Origin: Fen-1359 sp963710355
Lineage (GTDB): Bacteria; Planctomycetota; Phycisphaerae; Sedimentisphaerales; Anaerobacaceae
NCBI GenBank assembly: GCA_963710355.1
Contig: CAVPZU010000003.1
Span: 806,001-870,000, forward strand
DNA: 64,000 nucleotides
Direction: 5' to 3'
Each line of letters opens with the position of its first letter. Position 1 is the first letter of the stretch. A program made the position numbers and the translations under genes. The notes beneath the pieces are model-generated. The model worked only from the letters and a program-made list of their open reading frames with translations. It did not search any database and was not told the origin of the DNA. This document shows positions 34,398 to 42,879 of the stretch, piece by piece.

Positions 34398-35305
34398 AGC
34401 CTCTAACAAAACCTCAAGGATTGATACTGGTATAGCCGATGAAAACAATGGTTGAAAAACTTATGAAAACCCTTAGTCATAGAGGACTTATTAATGGCCA
34501 AGCCATTGTTACCCGACGAATTATGGGAAATCATCGAACCAGTTTTGCCCAAACTACCGTCTCGTCCCAAGGGGGGCAGGCCACCTGTGAGCAACCGGAA
34601 AGCTCTGACAGGGATTCTTTTTGTGCTCAAGACCGGTATCGGTTGGGAATATCTTCCATTGGAGATGGGATGTGGTTCCGGGATGACCTGCTGGCGTCGG
34701 CTTCGCGACTGGCACAAAGCAGGCATCTGGGACAAAATACACCATATCTTGCTCAACAAACTTCGCCACGCAGACCAAATCGATTTTTCACGGGCGGTAG
34801 TAGATTCGTCTTCAGTTCGTGCTGTTTTTGGGGGGCGAAAACAGGCCCAAATCCCACGGATAGGCGAAAAATGGGTTCGAAGCATCATGTCATCACCGAC
34901 GCCGAAGGAGTCCCGCTCGCAGTCCAATTGACCGGCGAAAACCGACATGATGTCACACAACTGCTGCCTCTGGTGAAAGCCATTCCTCCTATCGCGGGAA
35001 AGGTAGGTCGACCTCGCTGTAAACCCGATTGTGTTCACGGAGATCGAGGCTACGATTCCGAACCGCACCGTAAAGAAATTCGTCAGAAAGGAATTGAGCC
35101 TGTATTGGCCAAACGCCGAACTAAAAACGGCAGCGGTTTGGGTGTCTTTCGCTGGGTGGTCGAACGCACACTGTCGTGGCTGCATCAATTCCGACGGTTG
35201 CGGGTTCGCTATGAACGCCGAGCAGATATCCATGAGGCTCTGCTCGAAATTGGTTGTATTGTTATCTGTCATAACACATTACAAAACAAGTTTTGTTAGA
35301 GGCTC
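34397..35305 (+). mobile_element. IS5-family (IS427-like) insertion sequence, complete
   Basis: 909 bp with perfect 16-bp inverted repeats GAGCCTCTAACAAAAC at both ends and a TTA target duplication (34394-34396 and 35306-35308). Carries one transposase in two frames. The MITE at 18609-18685 shares the termini, so this IS is its likely source of transposase. Confidence 0.92.
34494..35299 (+). CDS. IS5-family transposase, two frames joined by -1 frameshift
   Basis: First frame 34494-34931: the N-terminal DUF4096-type domain (WEIIEPVLPKLPSRPKGGRP) and first catalytic Asp (RAVVDSSSVRA). Second frame to 35299: HGDRGYDSE (second Asp) and FRWVVERTLSWLHQFRRLRV (the DDE Glu region). The switch falls on the G6 run near 34830-34835 (VFGG then AKTGPNP), the standard place for -1 frameshifting in IS427-group elements. 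Joined length about 267 residues, normal for the group, so it is probably active. Confidence 0.88.
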
Positions 35306-35333
35306 TTAGAATACAGTAGCGGTTCAAACAGAG

Positions 35334-35353
35334 CCGCGACCGTAAGGGAGCGG
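35334..35353. repeat. GTAA-loop hairpin (dispersed type)
   Basis: CCGCGACC-GTAA-GGGAGCGG, imperfect stem; same architecture as the hairpins at 53759, 53827 and 55283. Confidence 0.5.
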
Positions 35354-35420
35354 TAATGGGAAAGTGTGCAGGGTGCAGGGTGAAGAGAGAAGAGCGGATG
35401 GTTTAGGGACAGCAGATAGG

Positions 35421-35456
35421 CCTTATTATACTTTAGGCCTCGAAAGTATAATAAGG
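35421..35456. promoter_or_regulatory. Perfect 14-bp inverted repeat, possible operator
   Basis: CCTTATTATACTTT and AAAGTATAATAAGG are exact complements around AGGCCTCG. Each arm contains TATAAT-like sequence, and AAGTATAATAA recurs directly at 35474-35484. About 190 bp upstream of the ATPase gene. Operator, overlapping promoters or a terminus are all possible. Confidence 0.5.
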
Positions 35457-35646
35457 AACGGCTAATTAAAGATAAGTATAATAAAGACTTAAGTGCTTAC
35501 CATTAAAACAGTTATGAGACAATAAAAGGGGATTTGATGTTTTTGTGATTTTGAACTAATTATGCCACTTTTCGTATTGCATTATAGTAAAATAGACGAT
35601 ATACTTAATTATTTGAAGCTAATTAAGCCTATTTGAGGGTATAATT

Positions 35647-36882
35647 ATGAAACTTAAACAAATAAGGGTAGATGGCTACAAAAATCTGATAGATTGTAAG
35701 CTTAATCTCAGCGATTTTAATGTCCTTGTCGGCCCAAATAACGGCGGCAAATCAAATTTTCTGGAGGCTATACAAATGCTCTGGCCGTTTTTGATGGGTA
35801 GTGACAAACTCAGAAAAAAGATGTTTAAAGGAATGACACCACCTCCTCGAATGGGTTCTTCTATATGCCACTTGCCTGCTTACAAAAATAAGCCGTTGAG
35901 TATAGGACTTACTTTTGAAACAGAAATTAAAGAAAGCAAATGGGTTGTGAATTATGATATGAAAGTTCAATGTGACCCGGATTATGATGAGAAGAAGGAA
36001 AATGCTGGATTTGTTTCAGAAGTTATGACGGCAAAAGAGCCATCGAAAACAGGAATAGCCAGAACATATATAAATCGAGAGGGAAAGAGTCTTGAGGTTT
36101 GTGGTAAAAAGGATGCGATATCAATCGACAATTCGTCTATGTTGGCCATAAAATCTCTATATCCTGAAGGAAAAGGGCTTCCTGAAGAACTTCTATTCTT
36201 TATTGATTTGATTTCTATTATAGTGATTCAGTCTATTTTCAGTTTTTCACCGAAGGAATTGAGAAAAAATGTGGGAACTGAAGAACCGATATACAGTTCT
36301 GATTTTGACCTCTTGCTTGCTATAGACGATATAAAGAAAGAAGAAAAGAAATATGAGCTTTTTAAGGAGGCTTTTTGTGACATTCTTGAATTGGAAAATA
36401 TTCATTTTGAGGCAATCGAACATTCGGTTCCTGGCAAAGAAGAATCAAAAAAGACCGAGAGATTGCGATTCATGTTCGTGAAGCGCAAGGGAGTTGGTTA
36501 TTTTCCCATATTGGAGTATTCTGACGGCACTTTCGTGGTTGCTTCCATACTTGCGGCTTTGTTGTCTGAAAAGAGGGCGGGAACGATGATGCCCATAGAG
36601 GAGCCAGAGAATTTTCTGCATCCAGCGGCTTTGAAGAAACTGATTAAGTTTTTGCAGGAACATGCGGACAGGTGGCCTGTGTTGATAACGACTCATTCGC
36701 CATTTTTGCTTAATGGAGTAAATCCAGAGGATGTTAGAGTAGCTGTTGTTGACCAGACGGGGGCAACACATTTTGAGGCTGTTAAAAATACCAAGCAGCT
36801 TCGTGATTATCTTAAGAGCGGCCTGATGAGCTTCGGCGACCTTCTTGCTTCAAATTATGAAGAGGTTCTCGGGGGCAAATAA
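35647..36882 (+). CDS. AAA15/21-type (OLD/RecF-like) ATPase, putative defence gene
   Basis: 411 residues. Starts MKLKQIRVDGYKNLIDCKLNL, Walker A GPNNGGKSN (29-37), then a variable middle, and the ABC-like second half with PIEEPENFLHPAALKKLI (Walker B with double Glu) and VLITTHSPFLLNGV. This split-ATPase plan is that of SMC-like defence ATPases (OLD, AriA, RloA, AbiLi types). The downstream gene starts 2 nt after the stop. Composition is AT-rich relative to the chromosome and both neighbours are mobile or phage DNA. Anti-phage role inferred from family and context. Confidence 0.85.
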   Translation: MKLKQIRVDGYKNLIDCKLNLSDFNVLVGPNNGGKSNFLEAIQMLWPFLMGSDKLRKKMFKGMTPPPRMGSSICHLPAYKNKPLSIGLTFETEIKESKWVVNYDMKVQCDPDYDEKKENAGFVSEVMTAKEPSKTGIARTYINREGKSLEVCGKKDAISIDNSSMLAIKSLYPEGKGLPEELLFFIDLISIIVIQSIFSFSPKELRKNVGTEEPIYSSDFDLLLAIDDIKKEEKKYELFKEAFCDILELENIHFEAIEHSVPGKEESKKTERLRFMFVKRKGVGYFPILEYSDGTFVVASILAALLSEKRAGTMMPIEEPENFLHPAALKKLIKFLQEHADRWPVLITTHSPFLLNGVNPEDVRVAVVDQTGATHFEAVKNTKQLRDYLKSGLMSFGDLLASNYEEVLGGK

Positions 36883-36884
36883 TT

Positions 36885-37532
36885 GTGTCTGAGGGAGCAG
36901 ATAAAATCCATTCCGACAAACCCGTTTCTTTGCTTATTCTCGAGGGTTATACAGAGGAGGTATTTTATCCCATAATCCGTGACCAATTTCTCAAAGGAAT
37001 AAGAATTGAGTTGAGAAATATTAAGGGTCAGGGAAACATAAACAAAGATGTTCTTGTGTCGATACTCAAATACACATACAACAATCCATCAGATTTTGTA
37101 AGGGCTTACTGTTGTATTGACAGTGAAAGGCAAAAAATAACCGCAACTCCTTTGGACTTGAATTTTGTTCGTCAACAGATATGTCAGCGAAAAGAAATGA
37201 ATCTGATTTTAAGCGTAGATGCAATCCTTGCTGACTCTGATATTGAATCGTGGTTTTTTTATGACATTAAAGGTATTTTCAGGCATTTAAGAGCTAAACC
37301 TTCAAAGAGCGACTCCCAAAAATATCAAAACCCATATAGTCTTTGCAAAAAAGATTTGGAGGAGCTATTTTATAGGCTTGGAAAAGCGTATATTTCAGGG
37401 AAACGGGTGAAAAACTTTATCTGTAATCTCGACATAAATAAGATTTACTCTAATTGTAAAGAATTAAGAGAGGGAATTGAGAAGATAAAATCACAATCTA
37501 TTGATTTGTCAAATCACATCTTAAAACAATAA
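36885..37532 (+). CDS. TOPRIM-like (DUF4276/RloB-type) protein, partner of the ATPase
   Basis: 215 residues from a GTG, 2 nt after the ATPase stop. LLILEGYTEEVFYPII (acidic Glu of a TOPRIM strand-helix) and RAYCCIDSERQKI (DxE) followed by LADSDIESWFFYDIKGI give the Glu...Asp-x-Glu/Asp pattern of TOPRIM-like DUF4276/RloB/DUF4435 proteins, which act as nucleases in several ATPase-coupled abortive systems. I cannot assign it to one of these families by eye. Together with the ATPase it forms a two-gene candidate defence operon. Confidence 0.65.
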   Translation: MSEGADKIHSDKPVSLLILEGYTEEVFYPIIRDQFLKGIRIELRNIKGQGNINKDVLVSILKYTYNNPSDFVRAYCCIDSERQKITATPLDLNFVRQQICQRKEMNLILSVDAILADSDIESWFFYDIKGIFRHLRAKPSKSDSQKYQNPYSLCKKDLEELFYRLGKAYISGKRVKNFICNLDINKIYSNCKELREGIEKIKSQSIDLSNHILKQ

Positions 37533-37609
37533 CTGCAAAATCCACCATCAAATTTTGAGGAGGGAAAATAATGGCTCAACAGGGGCTTTCGCCTGCGGAG
37601 ACTAACCTA

Positions 37610-37624
37610 TCCGCCGAAGGCGGA
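37610..37624. repeat. Short palindromic element
   Basis: TCCGCC-GAA-GGCGGA in the terminase remnant. Confidence 0.75.
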
Positions 37625-37740
37625 CAAAAGGCGCAGAAGGTGTATTCGCAGTTGCGGCTTATCAGGCCGGTGACGAGAAAGATGCTGCGGGATTATGTAA
37701 AGGTGTTTATCGGGATAGACGTGCCGGACAAAAAAATCTG

Positions 37741-37754
37741 TCCGCCTTCGGCGG
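37741..37754. repeat. Short palindromic element
   Basis: TCCGCC-TTC-GGCGG, second copy in the terminase remnant. Confidence 0.7.
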
Positions 37755-39057
37755 TATCATACAAGCCCGCTCGATTATTTGTGGCACAGTTTCAATTCGG
37801 ATTTTGCAAGTCCATCGCCGGCCAATGCGGATGCGGTCGTCTGGGCGAATCGGGGCGGCGGCAAAACGCTTATTGCGGCGGTTGCGACGCTGCTGGACTG
37901 CATTTTTAAACCCGCTTGTCAGGTGAGAATTCTTGCGGGCTCGGGCGAGCGTGCAGGGGCTTCATATTCAGAAACTCCGCTGCGACGAGGTGGAACTGTT
38001 CGACCCAGATGTCTTCGCCGCTGCGAAATTTACGACGATGAGCAAAAACGGAATAATCCCTGCGCTCGAATCAATCAGCACGATGCACAGGCCTTATGGG
38101 ATTATGCAGAAAATCATCACCGCAGCAAAACAGACAAATGCGATGGTTTTTAAGTGGTGCTTATGGGAGACGATTGAGCGGTGCGTTGGCAGGAATTGTT
38201 CGCAATGTCCGCTGTGGGCGGATTGTCAGGGGAAAGCAAAACTGGCGGCGGGCTTTTTGAATATTGACGACTGCATAACGGCTATGAATCGCTCATCGAG
38301 GTCGGCGTGGGAATAGGAAATGCTTTGCAAGAGGCCTTCGCTGGAGAGGGTTGTCTTCGATGAGTTTGAGCCGGCTGTTAATGTTAAAGAGGTGGATTTT
38401 AATCCGAATTGGTCGCTGTATCGAGGAATTGATTTCGGATTTGTAAATCCGTTTGTGTGTTTGTGGATTCAGGTCGATGGCGACGGCGTTGTTTATTGTT
38501 TGGATGAATATGTCCGCAGCAGGGCGACTATAGAGACCCACACAGAGGAGATAAAGAGGCGCTACCCGACAGCGGAAGAGAAGGTTGCAGGGACATTTTG
38601 CGACCCCTGCCGGCAATAGTTGTGAGCAGAGCAGCGGGCTCAGTCAGGTTCGGCAATTACGCAGTCTCGGCATTGGCGTCAGAAGCCGCAGGAGTAATAT
38701 CATCGAAGGCATTGAACTTATTCGCAGGGCGATTCGGGCGGGCGACGGCAGGAGCAGATTGATTGTGTCGCCGAGATGTCCGCGCTTGATTGAGGCTTTG
38801 CAATGTTATCATTACCCCGATGACGTAAGCGGCCTGTCTGATGAGCTGCCGTTGAAGGACGGCGTCTATGACCACCCGATTGACGCATTGCGGTATTTAT
38901 TCGTCAATTATCAAAATCCCGCCAGAACCACGAGCCGCAGATATTAAAGCAAAAAATAAGGATTTTACAGAAATTTTCTGAATAATAGAAATTTTTCTTG
39001 CAATTTAGCCGAAATATGTGATATAATTTTCCCGTAGGGAGAAATTGGAGAAAAGTT

Positions 39058-40174
39058 ATGGATATTGCCCAGAGATTAGAAAAAGCCAGAAAGGCCATTG
39101 GTTTCACTCTAAAAAAGGTTGAGGAACAAACGGGTATTGGCATATCGAGTCTCAGCGATTTTGAAAATGCCAAAAGGGAACCGAAGTTTTCAGAGCTTGC
39201 AAAGCTGGCAGATATCTACAAAAAGAGCATAGAGTTTTTTCTGAGTGATGAAAAGATTGATGAACCAGTGATGCTCTGGAGAGAGGTACCACATTCTAAA
39301 GAGGAAAAGAAAGCAACAGAAGCAGAATTTAATAAACTATGTGAGCAGTATTGTAAGTTGGAAGTAATTACCGGTCAGGTAATGAAAGTCAAATTACCTA
39401 AATCTGATATTGATGACCCAAAGAAATTTACCTTTGGACAAGCCGAAGCTTTTGCCAGAAAAGTACAAAATCAACTTTGTCTTGGTGACATTCCGAGTGC
39501 CTCGTTAAAAAAAGTCCTTGAGGAGAAATATTTCGTGAAAATATTTCACCTCCAATTTTCCGGAAGTGCAATTTCCTCTTACTCTCCTTTATACGGATAT
39601 GCTGTTCTTTTAAATTCAGGCGAGACAACTAAACAATGGCGTAGAAATTATGAATCTTGCTCACGAATTATTTCACCTGTGCACAATGGATATTTTCAAA
39701 TCCTCTCGATTAGAGGATGACCTGCCTACAGAAGAGGAAGAAAAATTTGCAAATGCCTTTGCAAGTGTTCTGCTTATGCCGGAGGAAGCACTTAAAGAAA
39801 GAATTGAGTTATTTCAAAACGATAAGGGCGGGATGAGCCTTGACCAAGTCGATGATATTGCACGTGAGTTTGGTGTGTCTATCGATGCTTTGACCTATCG
39901 GATTGCAAATATATATAAAATTCCAAAGGAACAAAACGAAATGTTCCTAATGGCTGCAAAGCAATTGGCGGAGGCTCATAAACCGAGGGATTCTGAAAAA
40001 CCCAACAAATTTCCTGAAAGGTATTACAGCCTGGCGATAAGGGCTTTGAATGAAGGGAAATTGTCATTGATGCAGTTTGCGAAGTATATGGATTTGAGTT
40101 ATAAAAAAGCGCAGGAATATCTGATTGAAGATAAGGATTTCACGGATGAAAAAATATCGATTCCTGTTGCTTGA
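39058..40174 (+). CDS. XRE-ImmA/IrrE regulator-metallopeptidase, frameshifted
   Basis: An N-terminal XRE helix-turn-helix (RLEKARKAIGFTLKKVEEQTGIGISSLSDFENAKREP) is followed by a linker and the ImmA/IrrE (COG2856) domain whose zinc motif NLAHELFHLC (HExxH) is read in the second frame. The frames switch near 39648 (WRRN to MNLAHE), consistent with one extra T. Joined length ~372 residues, normal for this type. Such proteins are repressors that cleave partners or respond to stress, and are frequent antitoxins. The PIN-like gene overlaps its 3' end by 29 nt. Confidence 0.85.
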
Positions 40175-40670
40175 CACTGGGCCTATATTGAAACTGTTCG
40201 AGCTTGACATCTGGGAGAAGTTTATAAAACAATGTGAGGTGACCATAACAAGAACTGTAGCTCAGGAATGCATATATTATGAAACAGATGGAATAAAAAA
40301 TTATATAAATTTTCCATTCGAGCAAGTTGCGGAACAAGGTCATATCAAAATTGTTGATGTCAATCCCAGCCAAGTAAGAGATTTCATGAAAAAATGGAAC
40401 TCTCCACCCAGATATGATATTCATGAAGGTGAACTTGAAACCTTAACATTTTTTGTAAATAGCAGTGAGGATTTTCTTGTTTGTGCGTCGGACCATGTTG
40501 TTTTTCGGTTTCTTGGTTATATAGGAAAAGCCGAGAGAGGAATCTCACTCGATGAAATCTTAAAAGATATCGGTTTAAATAAACAATTAGGCCGAATGTA
40601 CAAAAAGGAATTTCGAATAAAAAATACTTCTCGTGGTCAGATAGATTTTCTTCAGAATAAAAAAAATTAA
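40146..40670 (+). CDS. PIN-domain-like protein, putative toxin
   Basis: 174 residues from the ATG at 40146 (a TTG at 40125 is possible). It starts KKYRFLLLDTGPILKLFEL, giving a first Asp on the PIN-type beta strand; later HEGELETLTFF and FLVCASDHVVFRFLGYIG supply the further acidic residues expected for a Mg-dependent RNase. Overlap with the XRE-ImmA gene and the Xre-COG2856 pairing suggest a toxin-antitoxin module. The family is assigned on motif pattern only. Confidence 0.65.
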   Translation: MKKYRFLLLDTGPILKLFELDIWEKFIKQCEVTITRTVAQECIYYETDGIKNYINFPFEQVAEQGHIKIVDVNPSQVRDFMKKWNSPPRYDIHEGELETLTFFVNSSEDFLVCASDHVVFRFLGYIGKAERGISLDEILKDIGLNKQLGRMYKKEFRIKNTSRGQIDFLQNKKN

Positions 40671-40702
40671 ACGAAAAACCTCAATTCATTGACGTTCTGA
40701 TG

Positions 40703-42689
40703 TTATTCCTCCGTTCGTGGTTCATTTTTATTAGTGACGAGGATGGTTTTGCATTGGGGGATGGCGGCCAGAAATAGTGAGCCATAAGGTTTGCTTACTA
40801 TTCGGCTGTCGAGGACAACAACGATGCCTGTATCGGTTTTTGAGCGGATGAGTCTGCCGAAACCCTGCTTGAATTTTAGTATTGCCGACGGAAGCTGAAA
40901 CTCGTGAAACGGATTGCCGCCGTCCTTTTTTATCTGCTCGATACGTCCTGCGACGAGCGGCCTGTCGGGAACGGCAAAGGGGAGCCGAACGATGATTACA
41001 TTGCACAGAGCCTGGCCCGGGACATCGACGCCCTGCCAGAAGCTGTCTGTTCCGAAAAGTGCGCAGTGATTATTTTTTTTGAAGTATTTCAGAAGTGTGC
41101 TTCTGTCGCAGCCCGCCCGAAGGCGGGTTTGCGTGAGCAGCTCGATATTATTTTGTTGTAGCCAATCTGCGAGCAGGCCGGCCATTTGTTCGAGAAAGGC
41201 ATAACTTGTAAAGAGCAAAAACGCCCGTCCGTGCGTCTGGAGCAGATATTTTTTTACTGCGTCGCCAGCCTTTTCGATAAAATCAGGTGCGTTCGGGTCG
41301 GGCAGGTTTTTTTCTATGTAGATAGTGACGAGATTTTTGTAATCGAAGGGCGAGCCGAGCTTGGCGGAGTCGAATTTTGTCAGGCCAATCCTTTCGGCAA
41401 AAAACTCGAAGCCTCCGCCTTCTTCTGTGCCGCTGCAGCTAAGCGTGGCGCTCGTCAGGATGACGGAATCGAACCTGTCGAAGAGAACCCTTTTTACATC
41501 AGGCCCGACATTCAGCGGTGCGCTTCGCAGGTGCAAATCGTTTTTGCTTTGCTCGACCCAGTAGATGTGTCCGGGCAGGGTTTGCTCAAAGAAGGACTGC
41601 AGGCTGGCCGGCAAGCTCGCCGCAGCGGTTGGCGTAGCGCACAATTTCAAATTTTTCATCGACGTCATTGGTTTTGTTTGCCAGGGCTGACAGTTTCCCC
41701 CGCAGCAGTTTGATATTTTCGGAGATTGTGTCGTTGAGAAAGTTCTTACAGCATCTGCCGCCGAATTCGTTTTTATTTTCCTGATGCCAGCCCCTGACCT
41801 TGCCAAAGAACTCATAGCCTGCCCTTTTTGTTTCATTGACGGCCGAGATGACATCCCTTTCGCCGAAATACGATAAAAAGCCTCGCTTTTTTGCAGGATT
41901 ATAAAGCTCGTTGAGTAGCCTTCTTATGCGGAAACTGCTGATGTCTAATCCAAAATGGTCATCGGCAACGTGCTCGATGTTGTGGGCCTCGTCGATAATG
42001 ATAAATTTGTAATCGGGCAACAGGTCGAAGCCCTGCTCCTTTAAGACAAGGTCGCTGAACAGCAGCGAATGGTTTGCGACAATAATGTCAGCGGATTGTA
42101 ATCTCCTTCTGGCCTTCTGGTAGAAGCACTTTCCAAAATGGGGGCAGTTTCTGGCTGGGCAGTTGCCGTGTTCGCTGCAGACCAGCTCCCAGACCGCTCC
42201 TGAGGGTTTAAGCGGGATGTCGCTGAGCGAGCCGTCGGTTGTCTGTTTGCTCCAGGCCATTATGGTTTCGAGCTGGCCGGCTGATTCAAAGAGGCCGGCA
42301 GTTTTTCCAAGAGCGAATTCGAGCCTTCTTTTGCACAGATAATTTGAGCGACCCTTTGCCAGAACCGCTGTAAAAGATGAAGCGAGATGCTGTGCGAGGA
42401 AAGGAAGGTCTTTGTTGATTAGCTGCTCCTGCAGGGTGATTGTGTAAGTGCTGACGAGGACGATGCCGGCTTTTTTGCGGGCCAGCTCGATAGCCGGGAC
42501 AAGGTATGCGAAACTTTTGCCGACGCCTGTGCCTGCCTCGATTACCAGTTTTCTTCCCGCTTCGATGGCAGAGCGAACCTTCTTGGCCATTTCGAGCTGC
42601 TCCGGCCGATACTCAAAACCGGCAAACCCTTTAGCGAGCAGGCCGCAGGGACCAAAAATATCATTTATTGTATGCTGTTCGTCGTTCAT
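40703..42689 (-). CDS. dinG: DinG/YoaA-type ATP-dependent helicase, one frameshift
   Basis: XPD-like superfamily 2 helicase. First frame (42689-41586): Walker A VIEAGTGVGKSFAYLVPAI, the Fe-S cluster cysteines CSEHGNCPARNCPHFGKC, and DEAH box IIIDEAHNIEH. The second frame continues SLQSFFEQTLPGHIYWVEQ to FGTDSFWQGVDVPGQAL and GFGRLIRSKTDTG (motifs V and VI), ending at 40703. One indel near 41605 joins them to ~660 residues. It unwinds DNA with 5'-3' polarity in repair of blocked forks. Confidence 0.88.
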
Positions 42690-42844
42690 ATCTCGATAAT
42701 AAAATCAAATATCAAAAATAAAATATCAAAATTGAGGAGTCCCGACAAGTCGGGACGGAATTTAATTTTCTCTTCCACAATTTTGAACTTTGAGTTTTCT
42801 TGAATGCACATTCACTTATGTTCGGGATTCTGTGGTTTGCCGCA

Positions 42845-42859
42845 TCCGCCGCAGGCGGA
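42845..42859. repeat. Short palindromic element, intergenic
   Basis: TCCGCC-GCA-GGCGGA between the helicase and TPR genes. Confidence 0.75.
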
Positions 42860-42879
42860 GCGGATAAAGCTGCGGAGCT

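Larger units (their letters stand above)
35306..35646. other. Intergenic region upstream of the ATPase/TOPRIM pair
   Basis: 341 bp without a gene. It contains a GTAA-loop hairpin (35334-35353), low-complexity GGGTGCAGGG, and a striking inverted repeat (35421-35456) with a third copy of its half-site at 35474-35484. Confidence 0.6.
37571..38947 (+). pseudogene. Phage terminase large subunit, decayed
   Basis: Starts with a strong GAGGAGGG site. Fragments in several frames follow the order of a terminase large subunit: RKMLRDYVKVFIGIDVP, WANRGGGKTLIAAVATLLDC (Walker A region), LRCDEVELFDPDVFAAAKF (Walker B), then the nuclease domain YRGIDFGFVNPFVCLWI and the final DGVYDHPIDALRYLFVNY. Between the Walker A segment and the Walker B segment roughly a hundred residues seem to be missing (junction near 37950). 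An in-frame TAG lies at 38314-38316 and there are at least three frameshifts. Two short TCCGCC palindromes interrupt the N-terminal part. Not functional. Confidence 0.85.

Noticed and set aside
34403..35272. 289-codon open frame on the - strand of the IS
   Set aside because: The transposase on the + strand has the DDE residues; the antisense frame is a shadow.
35321..35353. tRNA-like stretch (GGTTCAAAC...)
   Set aside because: No acceptor, D or anticodon stems can be formed around it; it is a dispersed hairpin. No tRNA was recognised in the window.
35647..37532. Naming the ATPase/TOPRIM pair as PARIS
   Set aside because: The second protein could not be assigned to DUF4435 by eye; only the general architecture is alike.
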